A DNA stretch of 64,000 nt from an uncultured Bacteroidales bacterium (GCA_946184615.1 CAMHFN010000001.1:1-64000), one strand, 5' to 3'; shown: positions 34,840-44,335, counted from the stretch's first letter. Notes: generated from the letters alone by a model not told the origin. Translations and numbers: made by a program.

Positions 34840-36492
34840 TTATTTGAAACCGATTTTATGGCCTTCTTTTTGTTCAAGGCGTTCGCCGTCGCAATGGGCA
34901 ATGAGGGTTTCTAAAGAAGCGTTACCATGTAATACGGTGTCGATGGCATAATGTCTGGCAACGTTCTCAATCTGCCCTCCGCTAAAGTCGTATCGCTCAG
35001 CCAAAACCTTGATGTCAGCCTCCTTGAGCTCGGGGAGCATGGAATGCCATATTTGCATTCTTGCTTCAAGCGTGGGTTTATTGAACTTGATTTTGTAAAG
35101 GAAACGACGCTCGAAGGCTTTATCCATGTTTTGGGCGAGGTTGGTGGTGGCGATGAGGATGCCGTTGAGAGTTTCCATCTCTTGAAGGATGATGTTCTGT
35201 ATGGAGTTCTCCGACTTCTCCACGGCACGCTCCGCCCCTTCCAGACGTTTGCCGATGATGGCATCAGCCTCGTTGAAGAGCAGAATAGGTGCCACGGGGG
35301 CCTTTTCAACCTTTGTGCGGTATTGGTCAAAGACGCCTTTAATGTTTTTCTCGCTCTCTCCCACCCACATGCTTTTGATCTCAGAGATGTTGACTTGAAG
35401 TATGTCGCGACCCGTTTGGCGAGCCAACTGTAACACGGTTTCAGTTTTTCCCGTACCAGGCGCACCATAGAACAAACAAGTGAAACCGCTGCGATAGCCT
35501 TTATCCTTTAAGCGTCTGCAAACATCGTTATAATGGGTTTCCTCCAAAAGTTGCCCCAAATCAGAAATCTGATCGGCGACCTCTTTGTCATAGAAGAGTT
35601 GCTTCGAAACGATGCCTTCATGCTTTATGACATTCTTCCTGTCATTGTCTTGATTCATCGAGGCAATGTTCAGTTCGAGGAAAAGATCTTTTTTAGCCTT
35701 CCACGTCATGCGGAACGACTCACGATCCACAAATCCATCATCGTTGTTAAACTCAATCATCTCTACCAACTGGAGATAATGCGTCTTGCGATTCAGCCTG
35801 TTTTTGATAAGATTCCATTGGGATTTACGGTCATAGAAGAAATTCAGATCGTGATAACCGATGTTGTCATCATTGTTGTTTACAAACAAATGGCTAAAGA
35901 TGATCAAAAGGATGGTATCTTCTTGACAAAAGTCATACTCTTTCAGCTTTTGAACAAATAACAACTGTTTGTTGTTGTCAAGCAATTCAAAGATTCTGCG
36001 TTCAGCCGTCTCAGTGTTTATCTCATTGTCATCACGCATTTCCATGATCTCCTCTAATTGACCGAACAATTCATCGCAGCTCAATCCAGAACAATCGTGA
36101 GGCACATATTTTTCGTTACGCTTGAAGGCATCTATCACATCCATCGGAACGCGATAGGTAATCCCGTTACGTTCCCGACAACAATATACCAGCCCTCTGT
36201 GTTCCAGCTCATCGATTTCCTTCATAAAACGGATGATTCGTGTGGTGCTACATTCAAGGTGGGAAGTAAAGTCACTGATGCGGATATTCGAATCGCTACT
36301 ATGATCTATAAAAAGCGCCATCATCACGCTTTGCTCCTTGGTAAGTTCAAGTCTGTCGGCAAGATATTTTAGCGGTCGTGCTGCTTTTTTGAAGAAATCC
36401 ACATCGAGATGTGAGCCTTTAGAGAGTTCTATAACTTGCTCAACAGCGGTCAACAAATCAAGTTTACGACTCGTCTTTTTCTTGGTTTCCAT
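34840..36492 (-). CDS. AAA+ ATPase with N-terminal winged-helix-like region
   Basis: 550 residues from ATG 36492; the longer frame upstream overlaps the promoter. Residues 50-115 look like a winged helix (SDFTSHLECSTTRIIRFMKEI) and 325-530 form a classical AAA+ module close to the FtsH/Cdc48/spastin group: Walker A GAPGTGKT (343-350), Walker B ILLFNEAD (403-410, with Asn where Asp is usual), sensor IATTNLAQN and arginines in AFERRFLYKIKF. Such ATPases remodel or unfold proteins. It is alone behind operator P5. Substrate unknown; the link to RavA-ViaA by shared operators suggests a joint role. Confidence 0.85.
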   Translation of the reverse strand: METKKKTSRKLDLLTAVEQVIELSKGSHLDVDFFKKAARPLKYLADRLELTKEQSVMMALFIDHSSDSNIRISDFTSHLECSTTRIIRFMKEIDELEHRGLVYCCRERNGITYRVPMDVIDAFKRNEKYVPHDCSGLSCDELFGQLEEIMEMRDDNEINTETAERRIFELLDNNKQLLFVQKLKEYDFCQEDTILLIIFSHLFVNNNDDNIGYHDLNFFYDRKSQWNLIKNRLNRKTHYLQLVEMIEFNNDDGFVDRESFRMTWKAKKDLFLELNIASMNQDNDRKNVIKHEGIVSKQLFYDKEVADQISDLGQLLEETHYNDVCRRLKDKGYRSGFTCLFYGAPGTGKTETVLQLARQTGRDILQVNISEIKSMWVGESEKNIKGVFDQYRTKVEKAPVAPILLFNEADAIIGKRLEGAERAVEKSENSIQNIILQEMETLNGILIATTNLAQNMDKAFERRFLYKIKFNKPTLEARMQIWHSMLPELKEADIKVLAERYDFSGGQIENVARHYAIDTVLHGNASLETLIAHCDGERLEQKEGHKIGFK

Positions 36493-36524
36493 AGCAATCC
36501 TTTCTTTCGTTATTTGTTTACGCT

Positions 36525-36567
36525 GCAAAGAAAAGACAAGCCTGTGCCAATTTGTTGCACAGGCTTG
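36525..36567 (-). promoter_or_regulatory. Promoter-operator P5 (longest perfect arms)
   Basis: Perfect 11-bp arms CAAGCCTGTGC (36537-36547) and GCACAGGCTTG (36557-36567), spacer CAATTTGTT; -7 end GCAAAG at 36525, 14 nt from AGCC. Confidence 0.85.
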
Positions 36568-36600
36568 AGAAAAGAATAATGTTTTTCGAAAAAGGTGTAA

Positions 36601-37362
36601 TTATTCAAAACAAGACAATCCACAACGGCTTCTCCAATACCCCGGATTACTTGTCTCAACCTCTTTTATAGCAGTAAATAATTCCAATGCATCTATCAAT
36701 ACATTTTTCAACGATGATGGATGGCTCATATCAATAAAAGGGAATTCCTTTTCGTGAATTTTCAGCGTATATACATTAATGGTTCCAGGCTTATTGTATA
36801 AATCCATTCCAAAGTCATCCATTACCCTCTCTATGATGCCATCAAAAACATTACCGCCTACAATTACGGATGGATTGAAAAACAATATTTGTTTTTCGAT
36901 AATATCTTTGTTTATTATCAAACATTCTCGAAGGTTCTTGATTCTAGATTTTGGTTCTCCATCTGATTTTTTTATATTACAATAAGCAACTTTAAGCAAG
37001 TCTTTCCTAAAATCTTCCTCCGAATATAAATCTAAACATTGTTCAAAATCTTCATCAGTAATAGATAAAACTTTTTTCTCAAGCAAAGAAAGCGTCTTGA
37101 GCCTGTTCTTTAATTTGTTTTTAATCGGCTTATTCTGAAAAACAACAAGATTATTATCTATCTGTTCTTTTAATACTTCATTGATATTATAGTCATCTCC
37201 GTATGCTTCTCTATTCAAAAACATTACCTTCACATTTGCTTTGTAATAATCTTCAGGAGAAATCACCCCATCCCAATTAAAGCATTTCATATTTGGCCAT
37301 AAACACTTATACTCTCTTTGAAGTTTATTATCCCAAACATTGTATCTGTCAATAATATTCAT
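36601..37362 (-). CDS. Possible uracil-DNA-glycosylase-fold protein
   Basis: 253 residues from ATG 37362. A TTG 27 bp upstream is not usable because it lies inside the -7 box TATCTTTGC. Features recalling the UDG superfamily: KVMFLNREAYGDD near the start, NPSVIVGGNVF in the middle and DMSHPSS near the end (family: GQDPY/GLxPS and HPSP-type motifs). Weak by eye, so the call is tentative. Last gene of the operon-like run from 41592, but with its own promoter. Confidence 0.4.
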   Translation of the reverse strand: MNIIDRYNVWDNKLQREYKCLWPNMKCFNWDGVISPEDYYKANVKVMFLNREAYGDDYNINEVLKEQIDNNLVVFQNKPIKNKLKNRLKTLSLLEKKVLSITDEDFEQCLDLYSEEDFRKDLLKVAYCNIKKSDGEPKSRIKNLRECLIINKDIIEKQILFFNPSVIVGGNVFDGIIERVMDDFGMDLYNKPGTINVYTLKIHEKEFPFIDMSHPSSLKNVLIDALELFTAIKEVETSNPGYWRSRCGLSCFE

Positions 37363-37384
37363 ATCACAATAATATTTTCTTTTT

Positions 37385-37395
37385 TGCAAAGATAT
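37385..37395 (-). promoter_or_regulatory. -7 box ahead of the UDG-like gene
   Basis: Leftward TATATCTTTGC contains a perfect TAnnTTTG. It excludes the TTG at 37387-37389 as start and supports ATG 37362. No palindrome is present, unlike P1-P7. Confidence 0.55.
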
Positions 37396-37416
37396 ACAAA
37401 TAATCTCACAGCGTAA

Positions 37417-37941
37417 TTAGTTCTCGACCACTCCTATCGGATCCCCACAAAACGCTTTCCGTTTACAGGACTTGCAGTGTTTGCCAATCCAGACGGCATC
37501 GAATTGGTTCATGGCTTGCTCAACCAACTCGGGGTTGTCAGTAAGAATGCCGGCCTCAAAGTTTCGGGTACCTTCACCTTTCATGCCGATTCCTGCGCCA
37601 GTGAGATTAGCACTGCCAATATAGGCCACACTTCCATCAAAAACCAGTATCTTGAAATGAACTCTCGGACAAAGCGCCCTTTCCAGACCATCAAACAAAG
37701 CAGGATATTTGTCAAAGTCCTCACGGAATGCAGGGCCTGGTTCCTTGGCATGGATAAGTCGCACCTCGACATCCTTTTTTATAAGCAGAGCCAACACTTC
37801 AAGGAATGGTTTTACCTGTGTCCCAACTTTGATATAAAGGTCTTTGATATCAGCGGTGCCTATCCATAAGCTCCGCTTGACCTTGGTGACACGGGTGAGA
37901 ACTTCAGTGTAATGAGTTTTATCTGTTATGAGTTTCAGCAT
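37417..37941 (-). CDS. Phospholipase D-family nuclease-like protein
   Basis: 174 residues with one complete HKD motif: H95-F-K97, D102 and GSANLTGAG (109-117), the pattern of PLD-type nucleases that act as dimers. A cysteine cluster near the C-terminus (CKSCKRKAFC) may bind zinc. PLD nucleases occur in many restriction and defence loci. It follows the HAD gene by 27 bp in the same direction. Confidence 0.8.
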   Translation of the reverse strand: MLKLITDKTHYTEVLTRVTKVKRSLWIGTADIKDLYIKVGTQVKPFLEVLALLIKKDVEVRLIHAKEPGPAFREDFDKYPALFDGLERALCPRVHFKILVFDGSVAYIGSANLTGAGIGMKGEGTRNFEAGILTDNPELVEQAMNQFDAVWIGKHCKSCKRKAFCGDPIGVVEN

Positions 37942-37968
37942 ACCTTTTTATTTGTTGGAATAGGTATT

Positions 37969-38487
37969 CTACCTGCTAAGGATTTCGATCGCGGCTTGAA
38001 CTTCTTTCAATGTCAATCCATCATTTTCGTTAGTCTGAACCAAGTGCTCTTGTTGGCTTTGAAAGAAAACATTCTCATCATCAATGATGACATATTGGAA
38101 GGGCTCAGTGGCATACTCTTTAAGCCAAGCGTTTATTTCTAGAGCTTTCGCATTGCGTTCGGAAACGCAAAACATCTCACCACTTCGAGCATCACGATAG
38201 GTAGTACTAAGCAAAATCGGTGTCATGGAATAAAAATCACCCGGGAGATTACGGTCTTTCCATAAAGCCTTCATTCGCATCAAACCCTCATTCCGCCAAG
38301 TAGAAGAAAGAACTATCTTACAATCCGTTTGATCGACGATGCTTTTCAGGTTCTTGATTGTGTTGGGATCGAACATGGCGCCAAACTCATCATAATGGTC
38401 GATGCCTTCCTTTCTAAGAAGTTTGGCATACTTAGCGGTGTTCAACACACCATCAAAATCAAGGAAGAGGTATTTTTCCATAACCAC
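37969..38487 (-). CDS. HAD-superfamily hydrolase (RNA-repair-associated type)
   Basis: 172 residues. HAD motif I YLFLDFDGVLNT, motif II KIVLSSTWR and motif IV YVIIDDEN are all visible. The short form with DFDGVLN and SSTWR resembles the HAD domain of 'Swiss-army-knife' RNA repair proteins and related phosphatases. Start is ATG 38487 or 38481. It lies 5 bp after the GmrSD-like gene and is probably co-expressed; it may remove terminal phosphates from nucleic acid, which is inference. Confidence 0.75.
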   Translation of the reverse strand: MVMEKYLFLDFDGVLNTAKYAKLLRKEGIDHYDEFGAMFDPNTIKNLKSIVDQTDCKIVLSSTWRNEGLMRMKALWKDRNLPGDFYSMTPILLSTTYRDARSGEMFCVSERNAKALEINAWLKEYATEPFQYVIIDDENVFFQSQQEHLVQTNENDGLTLKEVQAAIEILSR

Positions 38488-38492
38488 ATAAT

Positions 38493-40769
38493 CTATGCAA
38501 TAACAGAAGAGAAATCGAAAACAAAATTCATTATCTTTTCAGTTTCCTCAACTTTTCTCTGAACAGCCTCCTCGGCACCCCATCGCGTATAGGAAGCTAT
38601 TTTTTTTACTGTTGCGTAATGGCTGTCTTGATAACTTAAATGACCTGGAACTCCATGTACCTTTTCATAGAATGTTTCTGCCCCTATTGATCTATTAATA
38701 TCAAATTCAAGTAGCATTAAGTTCCCTATGCTATTCTGAAGGTCTTCGTCCATATTGACATTTTCATCAGCGTTGGCATGAATATGTTCAATGTCATATC
38801 CCCAGGATAGTTTTTCCTCTAGTTCAACCAGAGGGATTGAGGAATTTATCTCATCAAAAAAAGCCGATAAGCAGCAAACTAAATCTTTACACACCCTGTT
38901 ATAAGCGATAGTCCATCCAATATTATTAACCATTTCTTCTCTGCTCACCGAGTCAAGTTTTTGCACTAAATAATTTCTTGTTTCCTTTTCCGACTTTTGG
39001 ATTATCATTTTATAGGCATTATCCATTAACGAATGTATCTCATTAACTTGTTTTAAATACTTCAAACTATAGCAGAAATAAATCCTACAAAGAATTTGAT
39101 AATAATCCATTGCTAGATTAATGCGATTATCTATTTCAAGATCCCTATGGGCTATCATTATCTGATATGCAAAATCAGCATATCGTGAGTATCTCGATTT
39201 TTCTATCAACAACCCTGCTATCATTTGATTTGCATTCTTGTACTCGCAGGAATTCCATTGATAACAAGCATCAATAACCATATTCAGGTCCTCAATAGAC
39301 ATTTCCAAACCATTAAGATTCTTTATCTCTTTATGATCTTGAACGTTTAATATAACATCAAAAAGGCATTCATAGAAAGTATCTGTTGCCATTCTGAACA
39401 ACTGATTTGGCAATCCAAACTTTGCAATGAGATAATTTTTATATACCGTTCTAATCAAATTGATGTCTATTACATCATAATTATGATTTACACGCCATCT
39501 ATCATTGATTTCCTTAACCTTTTTGTAAACTTCACCAATCTCATTAAAAGCCTCTTCATCAGCTCCTTTCTTGTCTCTCAAATACTCGTAGAAGCGCACT
39601 TTAAACAAATCATCTCCGCCCAAATCCAGGCCCGTCGTATTAATGGTGTTAAATATTTGAATGGTTTTTGACAGTCCAGCTACGGTTTCAACAACTACAA
39701 CAAAAACATCGTTTAGGACATAAGAGATAAAGGTTTCCAAATTATCTGTAAAAAACGGATTCTCTTTTTCATGTCCTTCATCATCCCAATAAACAATCTC
39801 CCTTATCGTTTCATCTATGACAAAAAGATTATCAATGTATCTATTGCCTTCGCGTCTTTCTCTAACCACAGCATCATCCATTGTGCTTAACGCCAACATC
39901 TCATTCAATAAGGCGTCTTCTTTACCATTATTAACCCTCGTTTCCAACCAATCAATCGGTATGTTTTTGATTGCCGTGTTATTAGGATAAGTTATCTTTA
40001 AGTATTTGATGAGGCAGAGGAATGTACTTAATCTTTGCTGACCATCAATAACATCCTGTTCATACTCATTACTGCTGATATATTTCTTAAAAGACAACTG
40101 CATAGTCCCTATGAACATGGGTTCTGCTAGAATTGTCTTTTCTTCCTCCGATCCCCAAAAACCTCTAAAAATATCTCTAATAAAACGTGAGATTTGATCG
40201 TAGCCCCATGAATATTCTCTTTGATAAACAGGAATAATGTATTTTGTTTTTCCGTCCAGAAGATTTTCTTTCTTATATCCTTCTTCGTCTTGAATCTCAA
40301 ACGTCTGGCATAATCTATATGTTTTTGCTGAAATGTCGAACGCTCTACCTACATTGTTTTCATACAATTCTTTGATTTTATCCCAATACTTATTAGCACT
40401 GAAAAAAGCACCGCTTTTCATATATTGGAATTGCTCTACCTGTGGAAGATCGACTATTTTAACACGAATTCCATAGCAGCCTTCAAAATCCTCCGAAACA
40501 TCAAACGGCTCACCCTCCTTAACCTTAATAAGTTTGTTAGCAATCATTTGATTTAAAGGCATTACTTCACTAATAGATTTCGCCACGGCAGCAACAGTGT
40601 AGCCATCCGCAATTGCGAAATAATCGCCAGAGGTAACTTCATTCTTGAATTTCTCCGCACTATCACCTCCAACAAAAACGACTCCACTTCTACGAAAAAT
40701 AGTTATTATTCGAGAGTCCCATGTGCCATAATCGCTCCAACGAGAGCCTATTTTCCAAACGTTATTCAT
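38493..40769 (-). CDS. GmrSD-like (DUF262/DUF1524) restriction protein with extra N-terminal domain
   Basis: 758 residues. The DUF262 nucleotide-binding region shows IPVYQREYSWG (179-189) and DVIDGQQRLST (239-249); the C-terminus carries a DUF1524 HNH-type motif YDIEHIHANAD followed by NSIGNLMLLE. This is the architecture of single-chain GmrSD, a type IV restriction enzyme that cuts modified (glucosylated hydroxymethyl) phage DNA. The first ~120 residues are extra; GDYFAIADGYTVAAVAKSI has a flavour of a PUA/EVE-like modified-base reader, but this is tentative. It is the second gene of the 41592-37417 run. Confidence 0.85.
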   Translation of the reverse strand: MNNVWKIGSRWSDYGTWDSRIITIFRRSGVVFVGGDSAEKFKNEVTSGDYFAIADGYTVAAVAKSISEVMPLNQMIANKLIKVKEGEPFDVSEDFEGCYGIRVKIVDLPQVEQFQYMKSGAFFSANKYWDKIKELYENNVGRAFDISAKTYRLCQTFEIQDEEGYKKENLLDGKTKYIIPVYQREYSWGYDQISRFIRDIFRGFWGSEEEKTILAEPMFIGTMQLSFKKYISSNEYEQDVIDGQQRLSTFLCLIKYLKITYPNNTAIKNIPIDWLETRVNNGKEDALLNEMLALSTMDDAVVRERREGNRYIDNLFVIDETIREIVYWDDEGHEKENPFFTDNLETFISYVLNDVFVVVVETVAGLSKTIQIFNTINTTGLDLGGDDLFKVRFYEYLRDKKGADEEAFNEIGEVYKKVKEINDRWRVNHNYDVIDINLIRTVYKNYLIAKFGLPNQLFRMATDTFYECLFDVILNVQDHKEIKNLNGLEMSIEDLNMVIDACYQWNSCEYKNANQMIAGLLIEKSRYSRYADFAYQIMIAHRDLEIDNRINLAMDYYQILCRIYFCYSLKYLKQVNEIHSLMDNAYKMIIQKSEKETRNYLVQKLDSVSREEMVNNIGWTIAYNRVCKDLVCCLSAFFDEINSSIPLVELEEKLSWGYDIEHIHANADENVNMDEDLQNSIGNLMLLEFDINRSIGAETFYEKVHGVPGHLSYQDSHYATVKKIASYTRWGAEEAVQRKVEETEKIMNFVFDFSSVIA

Positions 40770-40785
40770 AAGCCTTACAATACAA

Positions 40786-41592
40786 TTAACGATACAATTC
40801 CTTTTTTACATCTGCTATTTGGCTATCCGTCATACGTGTTTTGTTAACCTTTTCATAATCATCAAGTATGAGATGAAGGTAAAAATCGCGCTGCCAATCT
40901 TCTTTATATTTCCTTGAAAACTCGTTTAACCTTAACAACAAGTTTCGGTCTGCTAACTCTGTACAAAAATAACCGAACATGTATGCATCGTCTTCATTCA
41001 TGCCGTGTTTAATGGCAAGTTCATAAGCTTCAGCATGTATTTCACAGAACTCTTCATAATAGCCCTCATTGACCATCTCGGCATAAGCGCGAGAATAAAC
41101 TTCACTTTTGCCTTCTTCAATGCATTGATGATATGCATGGCAATAGTCTTCTGCCATTTCTCTAGCATCGCAATCACCTTCTTTAAACAAATACCGGTAT
41201 CGCTCAATGAAAACGGAATCTTCGTTAATAGATTGGGCATGGATTTCAAGCTCTTTGCCCTTGTCAACTTCTCCAACAGCATCATAAGCCAAGCGAGCAA
41301 TCCAATACTCACTTTCGCCCAACACACTGTTTTTAGCATAAACATCTGACCATTGGGGGCAATGTCCTTTCTCTATTTCTTCTACATAGATAGCGATGTA
41401 TTCATCAGTTAATTCCAGACTGCAAATTGCATTGCTTTCGTCTTCGGGGGTGTCCTCATAGTCTGGATCATCTTTTTGAAGAGATGCATAGCGACGTTTC
41501 ACCTCTGCTTCATATTGCGGATAATACTTGGTGTCTATTCCTGTTTTAGCAAATGTGTCTCGTATGAGTTTTTCTGTTAGTTCTTTTATCAT
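40786..41592 (-). CDS. Acidic helical protein of unknown function (268 aa)
   Basis: 268 residues, very acidic and helical, with repeated AEMV/AEDY/AEAYE-type segments that look like TPR- or Sel1-like helices (DCDAREMAEDYCHAYHQC, EVYSRAYAEMVNEGYYEE). No recognised domain. It is 16 bp upstream of the GmrSD-like gene and first in that run, behind a promoter with a different palindrome. Confidence 0.6.
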   Translation of the reverse strand: MIKELTEKLIRDTFAKTGIDTKYYPQYEAEVKRRYASLQKDDPDYEDTPEDESNAICSLELTDEYIAIYVEEIEKGHCPQWSDVYAKNSVLGESEYWIARLAYDAVGEVDKGKELEIHAQSINEDSVFIERYRYLFKEGDCDAREMAEDYCHAYHQCIEEGKSEVYSRAYAEMVNEGYYEEFCEIHAEAYELAIKHGMNEDDAYMFGYFCTELADRNLLLRLNEFSRKYKEDWQRDFYLHLILDDYEKVNKTRMTDSQIADVKKELYR

Positions 41593-41641
41593 ATTGGCCT
41601 GATTTTTAACGAGTATTGTTGTTCGCTATGGATTATATTTT

Positions 41642-41669
41642 GCAAAAATACGGTTTTTCCTCGGAAAAA
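41642..41669 (-). promoter_or_regulatory. Promoter with a distinct palindrome ahead of the GmrSD operon
   Basis: Leftward -7 box TATTTTTGC (41642-41650) followed upstream by TTTTTCCTCGGAAAAA (41654-41669), a 7-bp inverted repeat with 2-nt centre. It is unlike P1-P7, so this operon is probably under separate control. Confidence 0.5.
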
Positions 41670-41682
41670 GATTTCCCTACGC

Positions 41683-42102
41683 TTAATCCCACCATCCTTT
41701 CATTCTACTTTCCAGATAGCGGAACAGCACACACCAGGCTTTTTCTTTGCGCAGTGTAAAGGGCGAGTGAATATCGCCAAAACGGGAAAAGTTATTCATG
41801 TTGACGTATGGTTCCTCATCTCTATCGAAATAATCACGCCCATTGACAATGTCTATCAACTTCATGGCCACCGCCATCTGTTTTGCCTTCTTCTTGGCAC
41901 TTACCGTGTGGGCTTGGTTGCTGAGGAAGTAGTTTTGCATTCGGTCCAATTTGTAATAAACCATGTCCAACAAATGGTGATAGTCGTAATCGACCAACTC
42001 AGCTATTTCTTCGTTGGTTAAAGTGGGCCTCTCAGAACAGTCTTTTACACGACGTTTCTGCCCTTTTACTTTGGCGGCTTGTTGTTTCAGTCTGTATTTC
42101 AT
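41683..42102 (-). CDS. Basic protein of unknown function (139 aa)
   Basis: 139 residues with a strongly basic N-terminus (RLKQQAAKVKGQKRRVKD) and a helical body. No family recognised; probably binds nucleic acid. It stands alone on the left side of the bidirectional promoter-operator P6. Confidence 0.6.
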   Translation of the reverse strand: MKYRLKQQAAKVKGQKRRVKDCSERPTLTNEEIAELVDYDYHHLLDMVYYKLDRMQNYFLSNQAHTVSAKKKAKQMAVAMKLIDIVNGRDYFDRDEEPYVNMNNFSRFGDIHSPFTLRKEKAWCVLFRYLESRMKGWWD

Positions 42103-42128
42103 AGTTCATGTTTTGATGCTTATGCACT

Positions 42129-42183
42129 GCAAAGAAAAATAGAGCCTGTGCCATAATACAGCACAAGCTGCAAATATTTTTGC
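42129..42183. promoter_or_regulatory. Bidirectional promoter-operator P6
   Basis: Arms AGCCTGTGC (42143-42151) and GCACAAGCT (42161-42169), spacer CATAATACA. On the left the -7 end GCAAAG begins at 42129, 14 nt before the operator; on the right TATTTTTGC ends at 42183, 14 nt after it. One palindrome thus sits symmetrically between two divergent -7 boxes for the 139-aa gene and the gene at 42204. Confidence 0.85.
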
Positions 42184-42203
42184 GGAAAAGTAAAAGAGTC
42201 ACC

Positions 42204-42986
42204 ATGATTAAACTTCAAGAACAATTAGAGCTAATCACTCTGAAAGAGCGGATCGCCAGTAATGACAAAATGTGCAATCGCTTGATTAACCTACTTGGGC
42301 AAAGCAAAGGTTGGGATGAGTTGGCCTCTGACTGGAAACTGTCACGCTCAATGGTCCGTGGTTTGAAAGACATGGCTATTTGTGAGTTATGTTATACAAG
42401 AAGCGGTTTTTCCACCCTACGCACGCAGGCTTACGAGGAAGCAATAGAAAGACTGATTCACGCAGACAGTCAGCGACCAATCATTATCATCATTGCTCCT
42501 AAAGCAAATGTGGAATTGCAATACTTGGCCACTAAACCCATAGTGATTACGGCTGTGGCACAAGGAAAGTTCATTGACTATTCTCTTGAAGGGACAGGCA
42601 AGCTTGAAACAGTTCAAATAAAACACGATTCAAATTCTCCTATATTCATTTTTGGCGATATTATTTCGATCGACCTTTGCGGTCAAAGGGTGACTGAATG
42701 CTATTTCCTGCAATGTCAACACCTTGAAAGCATCTGTCTTAGCTATAACAGAATTAAAAGGATGGAGTTTCATGATTCTACAACCAAATTGAAAAACGTG
42801 GATTTGACAGGTGCCCCCATCGATGTTCAAGTCATCATCCAGATGTTATCGCAAGTGCAGCCCTACACCAAGCAAGACTTGTTTGACGAGGCTCCCATTC
42901 TGCACATATCATTAGACTCTCCCAAAGAAGTTTACTCAACGGCAAAGCTTAAAAGATGGAGGGTGATCAACACGAATAATGAGTAA
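42204..42986 (+). CDS. Cytosolic protein with short LRR-like stretch (260 aa)
   Basis: I start it at ATG 42204 (MIKLQEQLELITLKERIASN); a TTG at 42180 lies within the -7 box. The N-terminal third is helical with an HTH-like part (ELASDWKLSRSMVRGLKDMA); residues 140-215 resemble a few leucine-rich repeats (IISIDLCGQRVTECYFLQC, LESICLSYNRIKRMEF, LKNVDLTGAPID). No signal peptide. It is the only rightward gene of the regulon and ends 8 bp from the viaA stop. A second internal LRR protein under the same operator is notable. Confidence 0.6.
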   Translation: MIKLQEQLELITLKERIASNDKMCNRLINLLGQSKGWDELASDWKLSRSMVRGLKDMAICELCYTRSGFSTLRTQAYEEAIERLIHADSQRPIIIIIAPKANVELQYLATKPIVITAVAQGKFIDYSLEGTGKLETVQIKHDSNSPIFIFGDIISIDLCGQRVTECYFLQCQHLESICLSYNRIKRMEFHDSTTKLKNVDLTGAPIDVQVIIQMLSQVQPYTKQDLFDEAPILHISLDSPKEVYSTAKLKRWRVINTNNE

Positions 42987-42994
42987 ATCCATAT

Positions 42995-44335
42995 TTACAC
43001 TATCCATATTTTGTCAAGTATATCATTGTATGGGTTTTTCATCTTGCCAATCTGAAGCCCGTAGAACCTTGTACCTCTCTTATGCTCGATACGCATACTT
43101 TCACAAGTGGACGGGGTCGGAAGGTTAAACTCAAAGTCGCTGATGATGAGTACATCGGCCATGGCAAAGTCTGCCGAATATAGCATTTTCAAAGCAGCGT
43201 CAAGCATTTCTTCACCATTGGTGCCTCCACAGAAAGTCTCGTCGAGAAACGCATCCAGCTTTCTCCAAGAACCGGGACGTGACAAATCCAGGCATTTGGC
43301 TCTAACAGAAAAGGTGATAAGGAAGCATTTCCTCTTTTGCTTCTTGGCCATACGGAGCAGTTGCAACAACAGACTCTTTGCTAACTGAATTGGCCTGCCT
43401 GACATGGATCCGCTTGTGTCAAGGCTGACGATGATAGGTCCTTTCTCCAATCGGGGCTTCAATTGTTGGATTTGTTCCTGCTTTTCTTGACCATGTTCTT
43501 TTATTCTGTTAGCGAACAACTGTAGCTTTTGGGTGGCATACTTCAAATAAAAGACATCTTCCGTTTGATGGTCAGCCAGAATTGCGGTCTCGATGGGCAA
43601 CATGTGTTGCAGGTCGTTGCCGCTCGAAACCTCGTCAATTTCAATAGCCGGTCTGGGAGGAGATGGAAGCAGAGGAAGGTAATTTCTGACAGTGTCATCC
43701 AGTTCATCTTCCCTCTTGGGCTGTTCACGTCCCATGATTTGGATTATCTCTACTAATGCCGGGTAAGAATAAACAATCTGCTCTATTTTTTTGTGCTGCT
43801 CAAAATCAGCCATACTATGGTCTCTGACTCCTTTTTGCCAGTAGGGCTTGTTCAATTCCAAAAGTGCCCTCCTTTGACGTTCCAGTTGGTTATCGCAAGC
43901 TCGGTTCCAATCCTTCACCATCGAAGTATAAACCGCCTCATGGTCTTCGGTATTGAGCTGTTCCAAATAGCCGTCGATATTCACCTCCTCTGCCTTGTAC
44001 TTCCCTTTGACAAGCTGATAAACCTCATCCCACATTTGCCGTTTTTGGCTCTCGGCAGCCTCGGCAAAAAGCCTGACAAAACCCTTTTCTCGTTGATAGT
44101 TCTGTTCGATGGGACGAAACAGTTGAAGCATCGCTTCGATGAACTTCATCATCTCATCCTTCAGTATTTCCAGCCAAAGAGGATCCTGACTTTCCAGTTG
44201 CGGATTGTCGGCAATGGTCCTGCTAATGAACATGCCTAGCAAATCCCCTTGGGGAATGTTGTCGGGCAAACGGCCTTGATCAATATAGAAATCAAAAGCC
44301 TCCTCGTATTCCTGAAGTGTCCTTGACAGTTCCAT
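42995..44335 (-). CDS. viaA: ViaA-like VWA-domain protein
   Basis: 446 residues. A helical N-terminal region (1-290) is followed by a von Willebrand A domain with MIDAS DTSGSMSG (306-313), GGTNG and LIISDFEF, ending LDKIWIV as in ViaA. ViaA works with the MoxR ATPase RavA. ATG 44335 overlaps the ravA stop (TGATG); a GTG one codon earlier is less likely. Together they form the operon behind P7. In E. coli RavA-ViaA bind membrane phospholipids and affect respiratory complexes and aminoglycoside sensitivity; in defence-type loci MoxR-VWA pairs act as metal-dependent chaperone switches. Confidence 0.85.
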   Translation of the reverse strand: MELSRTLQEYEEAFDFYIDQGRLPDNIPQGDLLGMFISRTIADNPQLESQDPLWLEILKDEMMKFIEAMLQLFRPIEQNYQREKGFVRLFAEAAESQKRQMWDEVYQLVKGKYKAEEVNIDGYLEQLNTEDHEAVYTSMVKDWNRACDNQLERQRRALLELNKPYWQKGVRDHSMADFEQHKKIEQIVYSYPALVEIIQIMGREQPKREDELDDTVRNYLPLLPSPPRPAIEIDEVSSGNDLQHMLPIETAILADHQTEDVFYLKYATQKLQLFANRIKEHGQEKQEQIQQLKPRLEKGPIIVSLDTSGSMSGRPIQLAKSLLLQLLRMAKKQKRKCFLITFSVRAKCLDLSRPGSWRKLDAFLDETFCGGTNGEEMLDAALKMLYSADFAMADVLIISDFEFNLPTPSTCESMRIEHKRGTRFYGLQIGKMKNPYNDILDKIWIV

